NCBI GenBank assembly: GCA_965243635.1 | Contig: OZ251574.1 | Span: forward strand, 1,550,001-1,614,000 | Direction: 5' to 3' | Length of the DNA stretch: 64,000 bases | From: Rs1 sp000416275 | Lineage (GTDB): Bacteria; Pseudomonadota; Gammaproteobacteria; Pseudomonadales; Balneatricaceae | Part shown: piece after piece, positions 33,696 through 42,073 of the stretch | How positions within the stretch are numbered: position 1 is the first letter of the stretch | Layout of the letters: each line of letters begins with the position of its first letter | Program-made: the position numbers and the translations under genes | Notes under the pieces: generated by a model | The model's database searches: none | What the model was told of the DNA's origin: nothing | What the model saw: the letters and a program-made list of their open reading frames with translations, nothing else

Positions 33696-35347
33696 CTCAA
33701 GTTTCGGGATTCAAATAAAACCAAAAATCAACACTAAGCATATGATATAAAACAAGTTGATGCCTCTTTGTGGTAAAACAATTGTTGTCTATACAAAATA
33801 AAATACCACAAGAGACATCAAATGAATTCTGCCACAAAGACGGGTGTTTTGCCATCACTCACTGCTGATTTTCTCGAGCAATCTAACCTCAGTATCGACA
33901 ATACTTTTAACTCTGCTTGGAAACACCTCGGCTTTAATAGCCTGCTACTTCAAGCAAAATTTCATAAACGGTCTGGCGTGCCAGCGAGCGATATTGTGTA
34001 TCTACTTATGCTGTGGGTTTGGCTAAAAACTCAATCGGTAGCTATGTTCTCTCGCGATGCATTATTGAGCTTTAGTGCAGCAAAAAAAGATGCCCTCTAT
34101 GATCTACTCAATCGTGAAAATGTCGACTGGAGAAAATTACAATTATTGACCGCAAAGAAAGTGCTTAAATCTAACTCTCATGGAGGTTTAAGCGCGTTTG
34201 TTATTGATGATTCTGTGAAAATTAGGCGTGGAAAAAAGATGCCTGGCGTTTCTAGTCACTTTGATCATTTAACCGGACGCTGCGTAATGGGTCAGCAAAT
34301 CGTTACGTTAGGCATCGCTAATAATTCACAATTTGTTCCTGTTGATAATGAAATCTTCATCAGTAATGTGAGAGAGCAAACAGCCAATTCTACCTTTAAA
34401 GACCATCGCAGCATTGCTGCGAAACGTTATGCTAAATCTCAGTCTCAAACCAAACCTGAAATGGTGTGTGACATGATAGCAAGGGCGATTCGCGCAGGCA
34501 TAAATGCTGATTATTTTTTGGCTGATGCATGGTTTGCCACCAAGCGCATTTTAAAAATGACAGAGACTCATTCACTGATCGCTATTGTTCGAATGAAAAG
34601 AAATAACACTAAATACCGAATACGCATCAACGGCAAGACGGAGATGTAATGTGCCAAGCAGTTATATCAACAGCCCGTAAAGGGGAAATGGCAATCCCTG
34701 ACTAAATTGCCTTACCAGAGCAAGTCTATTGTCGTTGAACTCAATCTAGCAGCGACGGATAAAGAGCACGATCAATGGATAAAAGTAAAGTTGTTATTTG
34801 TTCGATCTATGGATGAAACAAAGCAACAGGCAGGTAAGAATGATTGGGCGCTTTTTTTAACAACCGATAGTCAGATGTGTGACGAGAAGAAACTTGAAGT
34901 GTACGCATTACGGTGGGGTATCGAGGTATATTTCAAAGAGGCCAAACAAAAACTTGGTTTTTTGAAAGAGCAAAGTCGTCATTACAGCGCCTATATAGCG
35001 TCGATCCATTTGACTGGGTTAAGGTTTTGTATACTGCTATTTGTGCAGAATGAAGAAGGAGTAGCCAGTGTGAGTAAAGTGAGAAAATAGCCTTGAAGAG
35101 AGCTTATGTAGTTTAAACTTCGCGAGCAAATTATGGGGACTATTTAAGGCGTTAATTGCAGGCGCTTTGAGTGATATTATCGGGCTAAATGAAGAAGATA
35201 AACGTAAAATACTGGAAAGCATCGATCAAACAGTGGTCAATTTTTTTACACAAGTCATGCAAATGGATAATTTTACTCTACGGCAAGAAGGCCTAGAGTA
35301 ACGGGAGGAGTTCATTTGAGCTAATGAAATGAACTCCGAAACTTGAG
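33696..35347 (+). mobile_element. IS4-family insertion sequence, copy 1 (1652 bp)
   Basis: Bounded by the inverted repeats CTCAAGTTTCGG and CCGAAACTTGAG. It encodes one transposase on the plus strand, now broken. The net length matches the second copy (1651 bp without its IS66 and one target duplicate) apart from one extra A in this copy. Flanks do not match each other: the left is the end of a MITE 1, the right is the inner part of a MITE 2, so a deletion or recombination followed insertion. Confidence 0.9.
33822..35301 (+). pseudogene. IS4-family transposase, inactivated
   Basis: The frame gives an IS4-type DDE transposase with AFVIDDSVKIRRGKKM, the LADAWFATKRILKM block, and the exact YREK spacing (Y-2-R-3-E-6-K) in YALRWGIEVYFKEAK. 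It is interrupted by an in-frame TAA at 34647, where the other copy has CTA, and by one extra A near 35084 that shifts the frame before the normal C-terminus. Catalytic residues are otherwise visible. It is about 490 residues when reconstructed. Confidence 0.92.
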
Positions 35348-35426
35348 TTAGCATGTTGAGCCGGTTTTTAACGTCGTATTACCGAGCGCAGTTATCATAC
35401 ACTCTGGGTAAGTTATGCAGAGGTCT
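35348..35426. repeat. MITE family 2 fragment
   Basis: The segment GAGCCGGTTTTTAACGTCG through GGTAAGTTATGCAGAGGTCT is the right half of the MITE 2 seen complete at 31158-31313. The left half is missing and replaced by the IS4 element. Confidence 0.8.
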
Positions 35427-35632
35427 TTATTCATATTGTTTTCTATATATGGTACTAAATTTGTGATTTTTACATGATAAATTTAGGTTGCAATAATAAG
35501 CATAAATACGTCTCTTTTTGGATACACTTAAAAACGACTATGATATGATATTGACTTTAAATGTATAGTTATATAAATGGAATTGAACTCAAGCACATGC
35601 TTAAGGATCCGGCAGCTATTATAAAAATAATA

Positions 35633-35792
35633 CCTGAATCAGTGACTTCACTGCACCACATAGCGCAAGCTCTTGATTTTACAGCGGTTAGAAAAATGCC
35701 CGCTGAACCTACGGGTGCAGCTAAGATTTTTCAATTCCACCGTAAAACCAATATCTTACACTCTGTATTCACTTTGAAGTCACGGATTCAGG
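35633..35792 (+). mobile_element. MITE family 1, short form (160 bp), TSD TAATA
   Basis: The ends CCTGAATCAGTGACTTCA and the complement of CCTGAATCCGTGACTTCA form the cleanest inverted repeat of the family. TAATA flanks both sides (35628-35632 and 35793-35797). About five differences in 160 bases from the copy at 13451 suggest recent spread. It ends 49 bp before the start of the KorB-like gene. Confidence 0.92.
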
Positions 35793-35841
35793 TAATACTC
35801 TTCCAAAATTGGAATTGTTTTTTAGGTTGTGGGGTTGATTC

Positions 35842-36840
35842 GTGGCAAATAATGTATCAAATATCAATGAAAAGGATAGAGGGGGTAACGGTAAGCCTCT
35901 TGAAATAAATCTTAAAAAAATTGATACAGACCCTAATCAACCTCGTAGGGAAATTAATAACGATAAACTAAATGAACTGGCTGATAGCATCAGACAACGA
36001 AACGTAAAACAACCTATTTCAATTCGTATTAATCCTTCCATGGACGGGAGATATTTAATCAACGCCGGTGAACGTAGATATAGAGCTTCAATAATTGCGG
36101 GAAAAACCACAATTCCAGCCTTTATAGATGAAACATTTGATGATTACGATCAAGTCATTGAAAATGAGCAACGTGAAAATCTATCCGCTATGGAACTAGC
36201 GTTATTCATCGACAAAAAGAGCAAAGATGGTATTCCTAAAACTGTCATTGCTAAGTATTTGAGTCGTTCCCAAAATATTATTACCGATCATTTAGCAATG
36301 ATTGATATGCCTGATCCAATTGCTGACGCTTATCGGGCTGGGCGGGTAAAAACTGCAAAAACGATTAACGAGTTAAGAAAAGTATATAAATTAGATCCGG
36401 TTTTAGTAAGAGAATGGATCGCTAATGTTGATTTTATTACTAGAGGGAATGTTCAAACGCTCAGAAAACAAATATTAGCGACAATTCATAATGTTGAAAC
36501 TACCACAACCGCTAAAGAAGAGGCTTTGACTAGCGGAGATGAACGGATCAAACAGCCAGCCTTAATTAGTACTAACGATATAGGGGAGATTACAAGGAAA
36601 GGTATAATTGAAAGCGAGCTCAAACAAAGGCAATATGTCGCTGCCAACAAAATTGAAGTAGAAAACGCGCAGGGAATACATGATCCACTAATTTTAGTAA
36701 ACTACGATGATAAGAGGGCGTCTATTTTGTTACACAAATATCCCAGTGTACAAGGGCGGATATGGATTAAATTTGATGGTGGCAGGGAAATGGAAGTGGG
36801 TTCGTCTGTCCTACAAATAATCTCTATTTCAGAGACATAA
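35842..36840 (+). CDS. ParB/KorB-family partition protein, plasmid type, orphan
   Basis: The 332-residue protein has the ParB N-terminal nuclease-like domain (IDTDPNQPRREINNDKLNELADSIRQRNVKQPISIR; INAGERRYRASIIAG), a helix-turn-helix (IPKTVIAKYLSRSQNIITDHLAMIDMP) and the KorB-type segment GRVKTAKTINELRKVY. The C-terminus ends in a KorB-like SH3 fold (GRIWIKFDGGREMEVGSSVLQI). KorB proteins of IncP-type plasmids act in partition and transcriptional control. No ParA or replication gene is adjacent, so this is probably an integrated plasmid relic. The start is GTG at 35842 with GTGGGG upstream. Confidence 0.88.
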   Translation: MANNVSNINEKDRGGNGKPLEINLKKIDTDPNQPRREINNDKLNELADSIRQRNVKQPISIRINPSMDGRYLINAGERRYRASIIAGKTTIPAFIDETFDDYDQVIENEQRENLSAMELALFIDKKSKDGIPKTVIAKYLSRSQNIITDHLAMIDMPDPIADAYRAGRVKTAKTINELRKVYKLDPVLVREWIANVDFITRGNVQTLRKQILATIHNVETTTTAKEEALTSGDERIKQPALISTNDIGEITRKGIIESELKQRQYVAANKIEVENAQGIHDPLILVNYDDKRASILLHKYPSVQGRIWIKFDGGREMEVGSSVLQIISISET

Positions 36841-36861
36841 AAATCATTCATGAATGATTTT
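36840..36861. promoter_or_regulatory. 22-bp perfect palindrome next to the KorB-like gene
   Basis: AAAATCATTCA followed directly by its complement forms a perfect 22-bp palindrome with no loop, beginning at the last base of the KorB-like stop codon. It could be a ParB-type binding site (parS-like) or, given the T-run at its end, a weak terminator. Neither is shown by the sequence. Confidence 0.5.
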
Positions 36862-36957
36862 AATTTAGTCTTCAATAAGAATGACTTTGATCGCCTATCT
36901 GATGAGAAAAATATTTCTGCTGAGACTAAGAGAGGCTGTATAGTGGCATCTAAGTGA
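36850..36957 (+). pseudogene. Possible truncated small gene after the KorB-like gene
   Basis: A 35-codon frame, MNDFNLVFNKNDFDRLSDEK and onward to a TGA, starts inside the palindrome 10 bp after the KorB-like stop. Its charged Asn/Asp-rich sequence looks like the start of a soluble protein rather than noise. It may be the head of the next plasmid operon gene, cut off by later rearrangement. No separate ribosome site is visible. Confidence 0.3.
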
Positions 36958-37033
36958 AAAATTGCCGTGCCGAAATACCTTTAATGCCTAGCATCACATC
37001 AGATGGAGCTGTTTTGGGTCTGTCCGTACTATC

Positions 37034-37069
37034 GAGACCTCTGCATAACTTACCCAGGGGGTATGATAA
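37034..37069. repeat. MITE family 2, left part, split by the IS4 element
   Basis: GAGACCTCTGCATAACTTAC and the following AGGGGGTATGATAA form the left end of a MITE 2. It continues at 41240 on the other side of the IS4 copy. TGATAA (37064-37069) is repeated at 41240-41245 as the target duplication of that IS. Confidence 0.88.
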
Positions 37070-37879
37070 CTCAAGTTTCGGAGTTCATTTCATTAGCTAA
37101 AATGAACTCCTCCCGTTACTCTAGGCCTTCTTGCCGTAGAGTAAAATTATCCATTTGCATGACTTGTGTAAAAAAATTGACCACTGTTTGATCGATGCTT
37201 TCCAGTATTTTACGTTTATCTTCTTCACTTAGCCCGATAATATCACTCAAAGCGCCTGTAATTAACGCCTTAAATAGTCCCCATAATTTGCTCGCAAAGT
37301 TTAAACTACATAAGCTCTCTTCAAGGCTATTTCTCACCTTACTCACACTGGCTGCTCCTTCTTCATTCTGCACAAATAGCAGGATACAAAACCTTAACCC
37401 AGTCAAATGGATCGACGCTATATAGGCGCTGTAATGACGACTTTGCTCTTTCAAAAAACCAAGTTTTTGTTTGGCCTCTTTGAAATATACCTCTATACCC
37501 CACCGTAATGCGTACACTTCAAGTATCTTCTCGTCACACATCTGACTATCGGTTGTTAAAAAAAGCGCCCAATCATTCTTACCTGCCTGTTGCTTTGTTT
37601 CATCCATAGATCGAACAAATAACAACTTCACTTTTATCCATTGATCGTGCTCTTTATCCGTCGCTGCTAGATTGAGTTCAACGACAATAGACTTGCTCTG
37701 GTAAGGCAATTTAGTCAGGGATTGCCATTTCCCCTTTACGTGCTGTTGATATAACTGCTTGGCACATAGCATCTCCGTCTTGCCGTTGATGCGTATTCTG
37801 TATTTAGTGTTATTTCTTGTGAGCTTACGAGAAGATAGCGTGACTTTTAATGGAAGTCTAAAAACCCGTTACCAATGGG

Positions 37880-39484
37880 CTAGGTGTTGTTTTTTTGATA
37901 ATTCCAAGGCAGGTATTCTCCTGGATTATCGATGACTTTTTGGTTATCTCGCTGCAGAGCATTGAAATAATCAAAAGCATTAACCCCAGATTGAATACAA
38001 GTGGCTATCAGCGACATGATTACGTCACCTATACTTGCTCCCGCTTGGGTCTTGTAGAAACTCGCATTTTTTCGATTTAACACCGCCAACTTTAATGCCG
38101 CTTCCATTGTGTTGTTGTCTATCTGCGCACCAGCAACGTAGCAAAATCGTACCAACCCTTCGTAGTGCTTGATAAAATACCGGATTGCTTTCCCCAATCC
38201 ACTATTTTCTTCAACTTTCGCCTGTGTAGAACCTTGGCTTTGCAACATGGATTGCCCCCACCCCAATAGCTCTTCCATAACCGGAAGTGAGTGCTTTTTA
38301 TGGTACATCAACCTCCCTTGGTCACTCAGATTTTTCTCCTTAGTGACATCATCATTGTGCCAAATAGTGCCATAGCGATCGAGAAGGTAATCGACCTCTT
38401 CTGGAAAATGACTCATGACATCATAAAACTGCCGGCGACCATGACTATTGCACAATGCCATGATGCAGGGAGTCTTAGAAGGTTTATTACTGCTTAACCC
38501 ATCGCACATCAATATCGGCGGTGGCTTTGCGGGATCACGCGTTTGTAAAATCTGATCTATAAACTCCCCCGCATAACCTATATTCGTTTCAAATAAGGTG
38601 ACTTTTTGCCCTGTGTCTAAAGTGGCAATCAATCCGGAGGTATAAACTCCTTTTCGCTCTTTGCTTTTATGACTATTACGCTGCTTTTTGATGATCGGTT
38701 TTGCATCCAAGATGCGATTCGTCGTGTCATCTAGGTAATAGTGAGTGGCGTTTGCCGCTAATAGTACGAGATGTTTAAGCACTGGGTGAAGCGCATTGGA
38801 TAAATGCTCGTTTTGATCAAAGATAGTGGACGCTGTGATAGGGACGCCCAATAAATTTTGCATCGCTCCCTGACGATAATAGGGTGAACCCATGCCAAAC
38901 TTAGCGATACCCATGATAGAGCGGGCTGAATGTCCGTATTTCTGATTAGCACCCCCATCGTTTAATACCTCCTCAGGTAAAGGCGCAGTAAAATAGGCAC
39001 CACAAGTATTACAACGCAGCCGCTCCATCACATGTTGCTCACTCTGGAAGGGGCTCTGGCCTATAATGCGTAGCAAGGTTGCAGGTTCGTATTTATATAA
39101 TTTTCCGCGATCACATTCCGGGCAATCATCACCCTTCGCCATGTCTGCTAATGGATGGTGTACAACGACAGGCTTGATGGTGGCGACGGGGCTGTCGGAC
39201 TTGTTACCTTTCTTCTTTTTCTTCGACTTTTTTGCATTGCTCTGCGCTAAGCTAGAGCGAAGCTTCTCCGATGATTTAACCATTCCCACTAACTTTTTTA
39301 ATTTATGGATGGTGATACTATTGCTGGCAAGATTTTCTTGCATGCTGGCCAACGTTAGTAACGCATCAATAAGTAACTGACAATCTTCTGGCGTCAAAGC
39401 CAAGTTATGCTCTTTAGCTTCACTCACGCGTTGAATCAGTGCGTCTAGCGCTTGGGTGTTTATGTCAGAATATTGGGTTTTCAA
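37880..39484 (-). CDS. tnpC: IS66-family transposase TnpC
   Basis: The 534-residue protein has an N-terminal helical region, a zinc ribbon (CPECDRGKLYKYEP and RCNTCGAYF) and the IS66 catalytic domain (YYLDDTTNRILDAK; PILMCDGLSSNKPS; the C-terminal IDNNTMEAALKLAVLNRKNASFYKTQ region). A TTG start at 39484 with GGAG upstream was chosen because the frame before it overlaps tnpB and does not resemble the family. It is the DDE transposase of the element. Confidence 0.93.
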   Translation of the reverse strand: MKTQYSDINTQALDALIQRVSEAKEHNLALTPEDCQLLIDALLTLASMQENLASNSITIHKLKKLVGMVKSSEKLRSSLAQSNAKKSKKKKKGNKSDSPVATIKPVVVHHPLADMAKGDDCPECDRGKLYKYEPATLLRIIGQSPFQSEQHVMERLRCNTCGAYFTAPLPEEVLNDGGANQKYGHSARSIMGIAKFGMGSPYYRQGAMQNLLGVPITASTIFDQNEHLSNALHPVLKHLVLLAANATHYYLDDTTNRILDAKPIIKKQRNSHKSKERKGVYTSGLIATLDTGQKVTLFETNIGYAGEFIDQILQTRDPAKPPPILMCDGLSSNKPSKTPCIMALCNSHGRRQFYDVMSHFPEEVDYLLDRYGTIWHNDDVTKEKNLSDQGRLMYHKKHSLPVMEELLGWGQSMLQSQGSTQAKVEENSGLGKAIRYFIKHYEGLVRFCYVAGAQIDNNTMEAALKLAVLNRKNASFYKTQAGASIGDVIMSLIATCIQSGVNAFDYFNALQRDNQKVIDNPGEYLPWNYQKNNT

Positions 39485-39552
39485 AAGGTCAGCTCCGTAA
39501 AAGATACGTTGATGATATAGGGCAGGATTTATACAGCAACAAAAAAAGTTTC

Positions 39553-39888
39553 TCACAGACCAAGGTTTGCCTTGCCGTGTGAATAACTCTCGCCACTTAA
39601 TAACGCGCGAAGTTCCGTTGCTGCTAAGGCATTGATAACCCCTGTTGTTGGCCACCCAGAAAACTTGCCTTTGGATAAGCGTTTGGTCATTAACCAAAAG
39701 CCGGTGCCATCATAAGCCAACGCTCTGATCATGGTTTTACTGCGATTGATAAAAACAAACAGCGTCTGACAACGTGGATCATGTTTGAGCTTTAACCGGC
39801 AAAGTGCGGCGAGGCCATCGATGCCACAACGAAAATCAGCCGGTGTAGTCGCCAACAGAATTTTAGTCTGTGCGGTGAGCTGTATCAT
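39553..39888 (-). CDS. tnpB: IS66 Orf2/TnpB accessory protein
   Basis: The 111-residue protein has the Orf2 signature: ILLATTPADFRCGIDGLAALC, FVFINRSKTMIRALAYDGTGFWLMTKRLSKGKF. TnpB is needed for IS66 transposition though its biochemical role is unclear. The ATG at 39888 overlaps the tnpA stop (ATGA), the usual coupling in these elements. Confidence 0.93.
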   Translation of the reverse strand: MIQLTAQTKILLATTPADFRCGIDGLAALCRLKLKHDPRCQTLFVFINRSKTMIRALAYDGTGFWLMTKRLSKGKFSGWPTTGVINALAATELRALLSGESYSHGKANLGL

Positions 39889-40250
39889 AGCTTGCACTCC
39901 TGAATAATAGAGAGAAGCACAGTAGGAGACAGAGTGCCACTAAAGACCATTGAGGCTCCATTAGCAAAAGAAAGACTGATATTTAGTGGCTCTGTGGAGG
40001 GCGTGTTTAAGCTGGGTAAGTGGATGAAATCAGTGTGTTCATCTTTAGGTGCAAGGAGTATCTTCTACTGCTTTAACTGAGTTCCACTGATTTTTAAAGC
40101 GGTAGTGATGCTGGATGATGAATAACTTTTAAAAAGTGAGATAGCTTGCTGTCGTAATGCTAACGGAGAACGTTCACTACGACTTGCTCGCTGAGTTCGC
40201 CACTGGTCGAAAGCAGTCGCGGTGATAGAAAGTTGATCTGAATTTTTCAT
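39885..40250 (-). pseudogene. tnpA: IS66 TnpA with in-frame amber stop
   Basis: The frame encodes a short IS66 TnpA with a helix-turn-helix (ALRQQAISLFKSYSSSSITTAL), then reads TAG after ISGTQLKQ and continues open as KILLAPKDEHTDFIHLP to IIQECKL and a TGA overlapping tnpB. At the TAG, family members usually have Trp (TGG), a single base change. So the gene is disrupted unless the stop is read through. Confidence 0.8.
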
Positions 40251-41239
40251 GTTGCGTCCTCATTAAGTAAGTCGCAACCATTAGATCTGATTAAAAATAT
40301 AAAGTTGAGCTATGCTGCCGTAAGCTCACTATTTCTTTTCATTCGAACAATAGCGATCAGTGAATGAGTCTCTGTCATTTTTAAAATGCGCTTGGTGGCA
40401 AACCATGCATCAGCCAAAAAATAATCTGCATTTATGCCTGCGCGAATCGCCCTTGCTATCATGTCACACACCATTTCAGGTTTGGTTTGAGACTGAGATT
40501 TAGCATAACGTTTCGCAGCAATGCTGCGATGGTCTTTAAAGGTAGAATTGGCTGTTTGCTCTCTCACATTACTAATGAAGATTTCATTATCAACAGGAAC
40601 AAATTGTGAAATATTAGCGATGCCTAACGTAACGATTTGCTGACCCATTACGCAGCGTCCGGTTAAATGATCAAAGTGACTAGAAACGCCAGGCATCTTT
40701 TTTCCACGCCTGATTTTCACAGAATCATCAATAACAAACGCGCTTAAACCTCCATGAGAGTTAGATTTAAGCACTTTCTTTGCGGTCAATAATTGTAACT
40801 TTCTCCAGTCTACATTTTCACGATTGAGTAGATCATAGAGGGCATCTTTTTTTGCTGCACTAAAGCTCAATAATGCATCGCGAGAGAACATAGCTACCGA
40901 TTGAGTTTTTAGCCAAACCCACAGCATAAGTAGATACACAATATCGCTCGCTGGCACGCCAGACCGTTTATGAAATTTTGCTTGAAGTAGCAGGCTATTA
41001 AAGCCGAGGTGTTTCCAAGCAGAGTTAAAAGTATTGTCGATACTGAGGTTAGATTGCTCGAGAAAATCAGTAGTGAGTGATGGCAAAACACCCGTCTTTG
41101 TGGCAGAATTCATTTGATGTCTCTTGTGGTATTTTATTTTGTATAGACAACAATTATTTTACCACAAAGAGGCATCAACTTGTTTTATATCATATGCTTA
41201 GTGTTGATTTTTGGTTTTATTTGAATCCCGAAACTTGAG

Positions 41240-41362
41240 TGATAACTGCGCTCGGTAACGGCGTATTAAAAACCGGCTCAATATACTCATTTACAGCTGC
41301 ACACTCTGCAATCTCGCCGGTTTTTGCCTTGTATTACCTTCACTCGCAACGTTATGCAAAGA
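41240..41362. repeat. MITE family 2, right part, split by the IS4 element
   Basis: The segment begins TGATAACTGCGCTCGGTAAC, followed by AAAAACCGGCTCAATATACT and ending GCAACGTTATGCAAAGA. It completes the MITE 2 that begins at 37034. The terminal GGTCTC has decayed. Confidence 0.85.
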
Positions 41363-41387
41363 ATTAATCGTATCGAATGGTAAAGAC

Positions 41388-41837
41388 TTAAGGTGCTAGC
41401 AGTTCTTTGATTGCCTGAATAGTCTGCTCAATTTGTTTTGGGTGGGTCTTAGCTTTAGTTAATAAAGCCCTAAATTTAACTAATTTAGCTAATTCTGGGA
41501 CCTGTTCAATCAGAGCGTCAGGGTGAAAATCACTCAGTGATTTAAAGCTGATATTGATCGGCAATGAGCCTTTATAGTTATTTTTTTGTTGGCATAATCT
41601 GTCAGTAACGCTCGTGATTAGGTTTACGTCAGCGTTATTCATTACAGAGGAAAAATTTTGTTTGTCGACGCCAACACGCTTGCGCTCAGTTAACGACTCG
41701 CTCCCTTCGCCACCTTGAAAATTACCGAGAACTAGCAGTTTTAGAGGTAGCTCAATTGTTTCTTTCTCTCCTGCATGTTCTGAATCGTAGGTAAGTTTGA
41801 TGCGTTCATTTGGTAAGTTAAATAGTTGGGTTGTCAT
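41388..41837 (-). CDS. Second, divergent TssB-like (VipA-like) sheath protein
   Basis: The 149-residue protein shares the TssB pattern with the main tssB: ERIKLTYDSEH, ELPLKLLVLGNFQGGE, VDKQNFSSVMNN, then INISFKSLSDFHPDALIEQVPEL. It lacks about 20 residues of the usual C-terminus. TssB pairs with TssC to form the contractile sheath, but no second TssC is present, so it may cap, compete with or modify the sheath, or be decaying. It faces away from the main cluster and is separated from it by mltD and several MITEs. Confidence 0.85.
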   Translation of the reverse strand: MTTQLFNLPNERIKLTYDSEHAGEKETIELPLKLLVLGNFQGGEGSESLTERKRVGVDKQNFSSVMNNADVNLITSVTDRLCQQKNNYKGSLPINISFKSLSDFHPDALIEQVPELAKLVKFRALLTKAKTHPKQIEQTIQAIKELLAP

Positions 41838-42073
41838 GTTCGCACAATAATCCTATATATAATTTAGATTGAATTGACAGAATGTTAAGCGCCGGGCGCT
41901 GCGAATATAGATGGGGAATATTCCGATTTCTGTAACTGCTAGGGCGGATATATCACGCTCGCGTTGATGAATTAATTATCCCTATACATTAATCCTTCTG
42001 TGTTCGTATGAGAAACAATCTTAACAATGAGCTTGTCTCATAGCTCCGTTTAGTTTCGTTAAAATCATCTGAT

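Larger units (their letters stand above)
37819..40329 (-). mobile_element. IS66-family insertion sequence (2511 bp), TSD TATTTCTT
   Basis: The ends GTGAGCTTACGAGAAGATAG and, inverted, GTGAGCTTACGGCAGCATAG are imperfect inverted repeats. TATTTCTT is present on both sides (37811-37818 and 40330-40337), the 8-bp duplication typical of IS66. Three genes in order tnpA-tnpB-tnpC run on the minus strand; tnpA has an in-frame stop. Confidence 0.96.
37116..41113 (-). pseudogene. IS4-family transposase split by IS66
   Basis: The N-terminal part (41113 down to about 40330) and the C-terminal part (about 37818 down to 37116) together rebuild the transposase, joined at MKRN|NTKYRI. The C-terminal part keeps the YREK motif and, unlike copy 1, lacks the nonsense codon and frame shift. 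Precise loss of the IS66 with one target duplicate would restore an intact gene. Confidence 0.92.
37070..41239 (-). mobile_element. IS4-family insertion sequence, copy 2, carrying an IS66 insertion
   Basis: Bounded by CTCAAGTTTCGG (left) and CCGAAACTTGAG (right), flanked by TGATAA on both sides. It is inserted in a MITE 2 and in turn holds an IS66 element at 37819-40329. Removing IS66 and one target duplicate gives 1651 bp, the intact IS. Apart from the interruption its transposase frame looks intact. Confidence 0.93.

Noticed and set aside
34707..35090. A separate 127-aa gene in IS4 copy 1
   Set aside because: It is the C-terminal part of the broken transposase, in the same frame after an in-frame stop, not an independent gene.
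35561..35908. Plus-strand open frame upstream of the KorB-like gene
   Set aside because: It reads through the MITE 1 at 35633 and overlaps the KorB-like start; a nearly identical peptide arises from the MITE at 13451, so it is a by-product of the element.
39485..39697. A longer TnpC N-terminus
   Set aside because: The extra 71 residues overlap tnpB in another frame and do not resemble IS66 transposases; the TTG at 39484 with GGAG upstream fits better.
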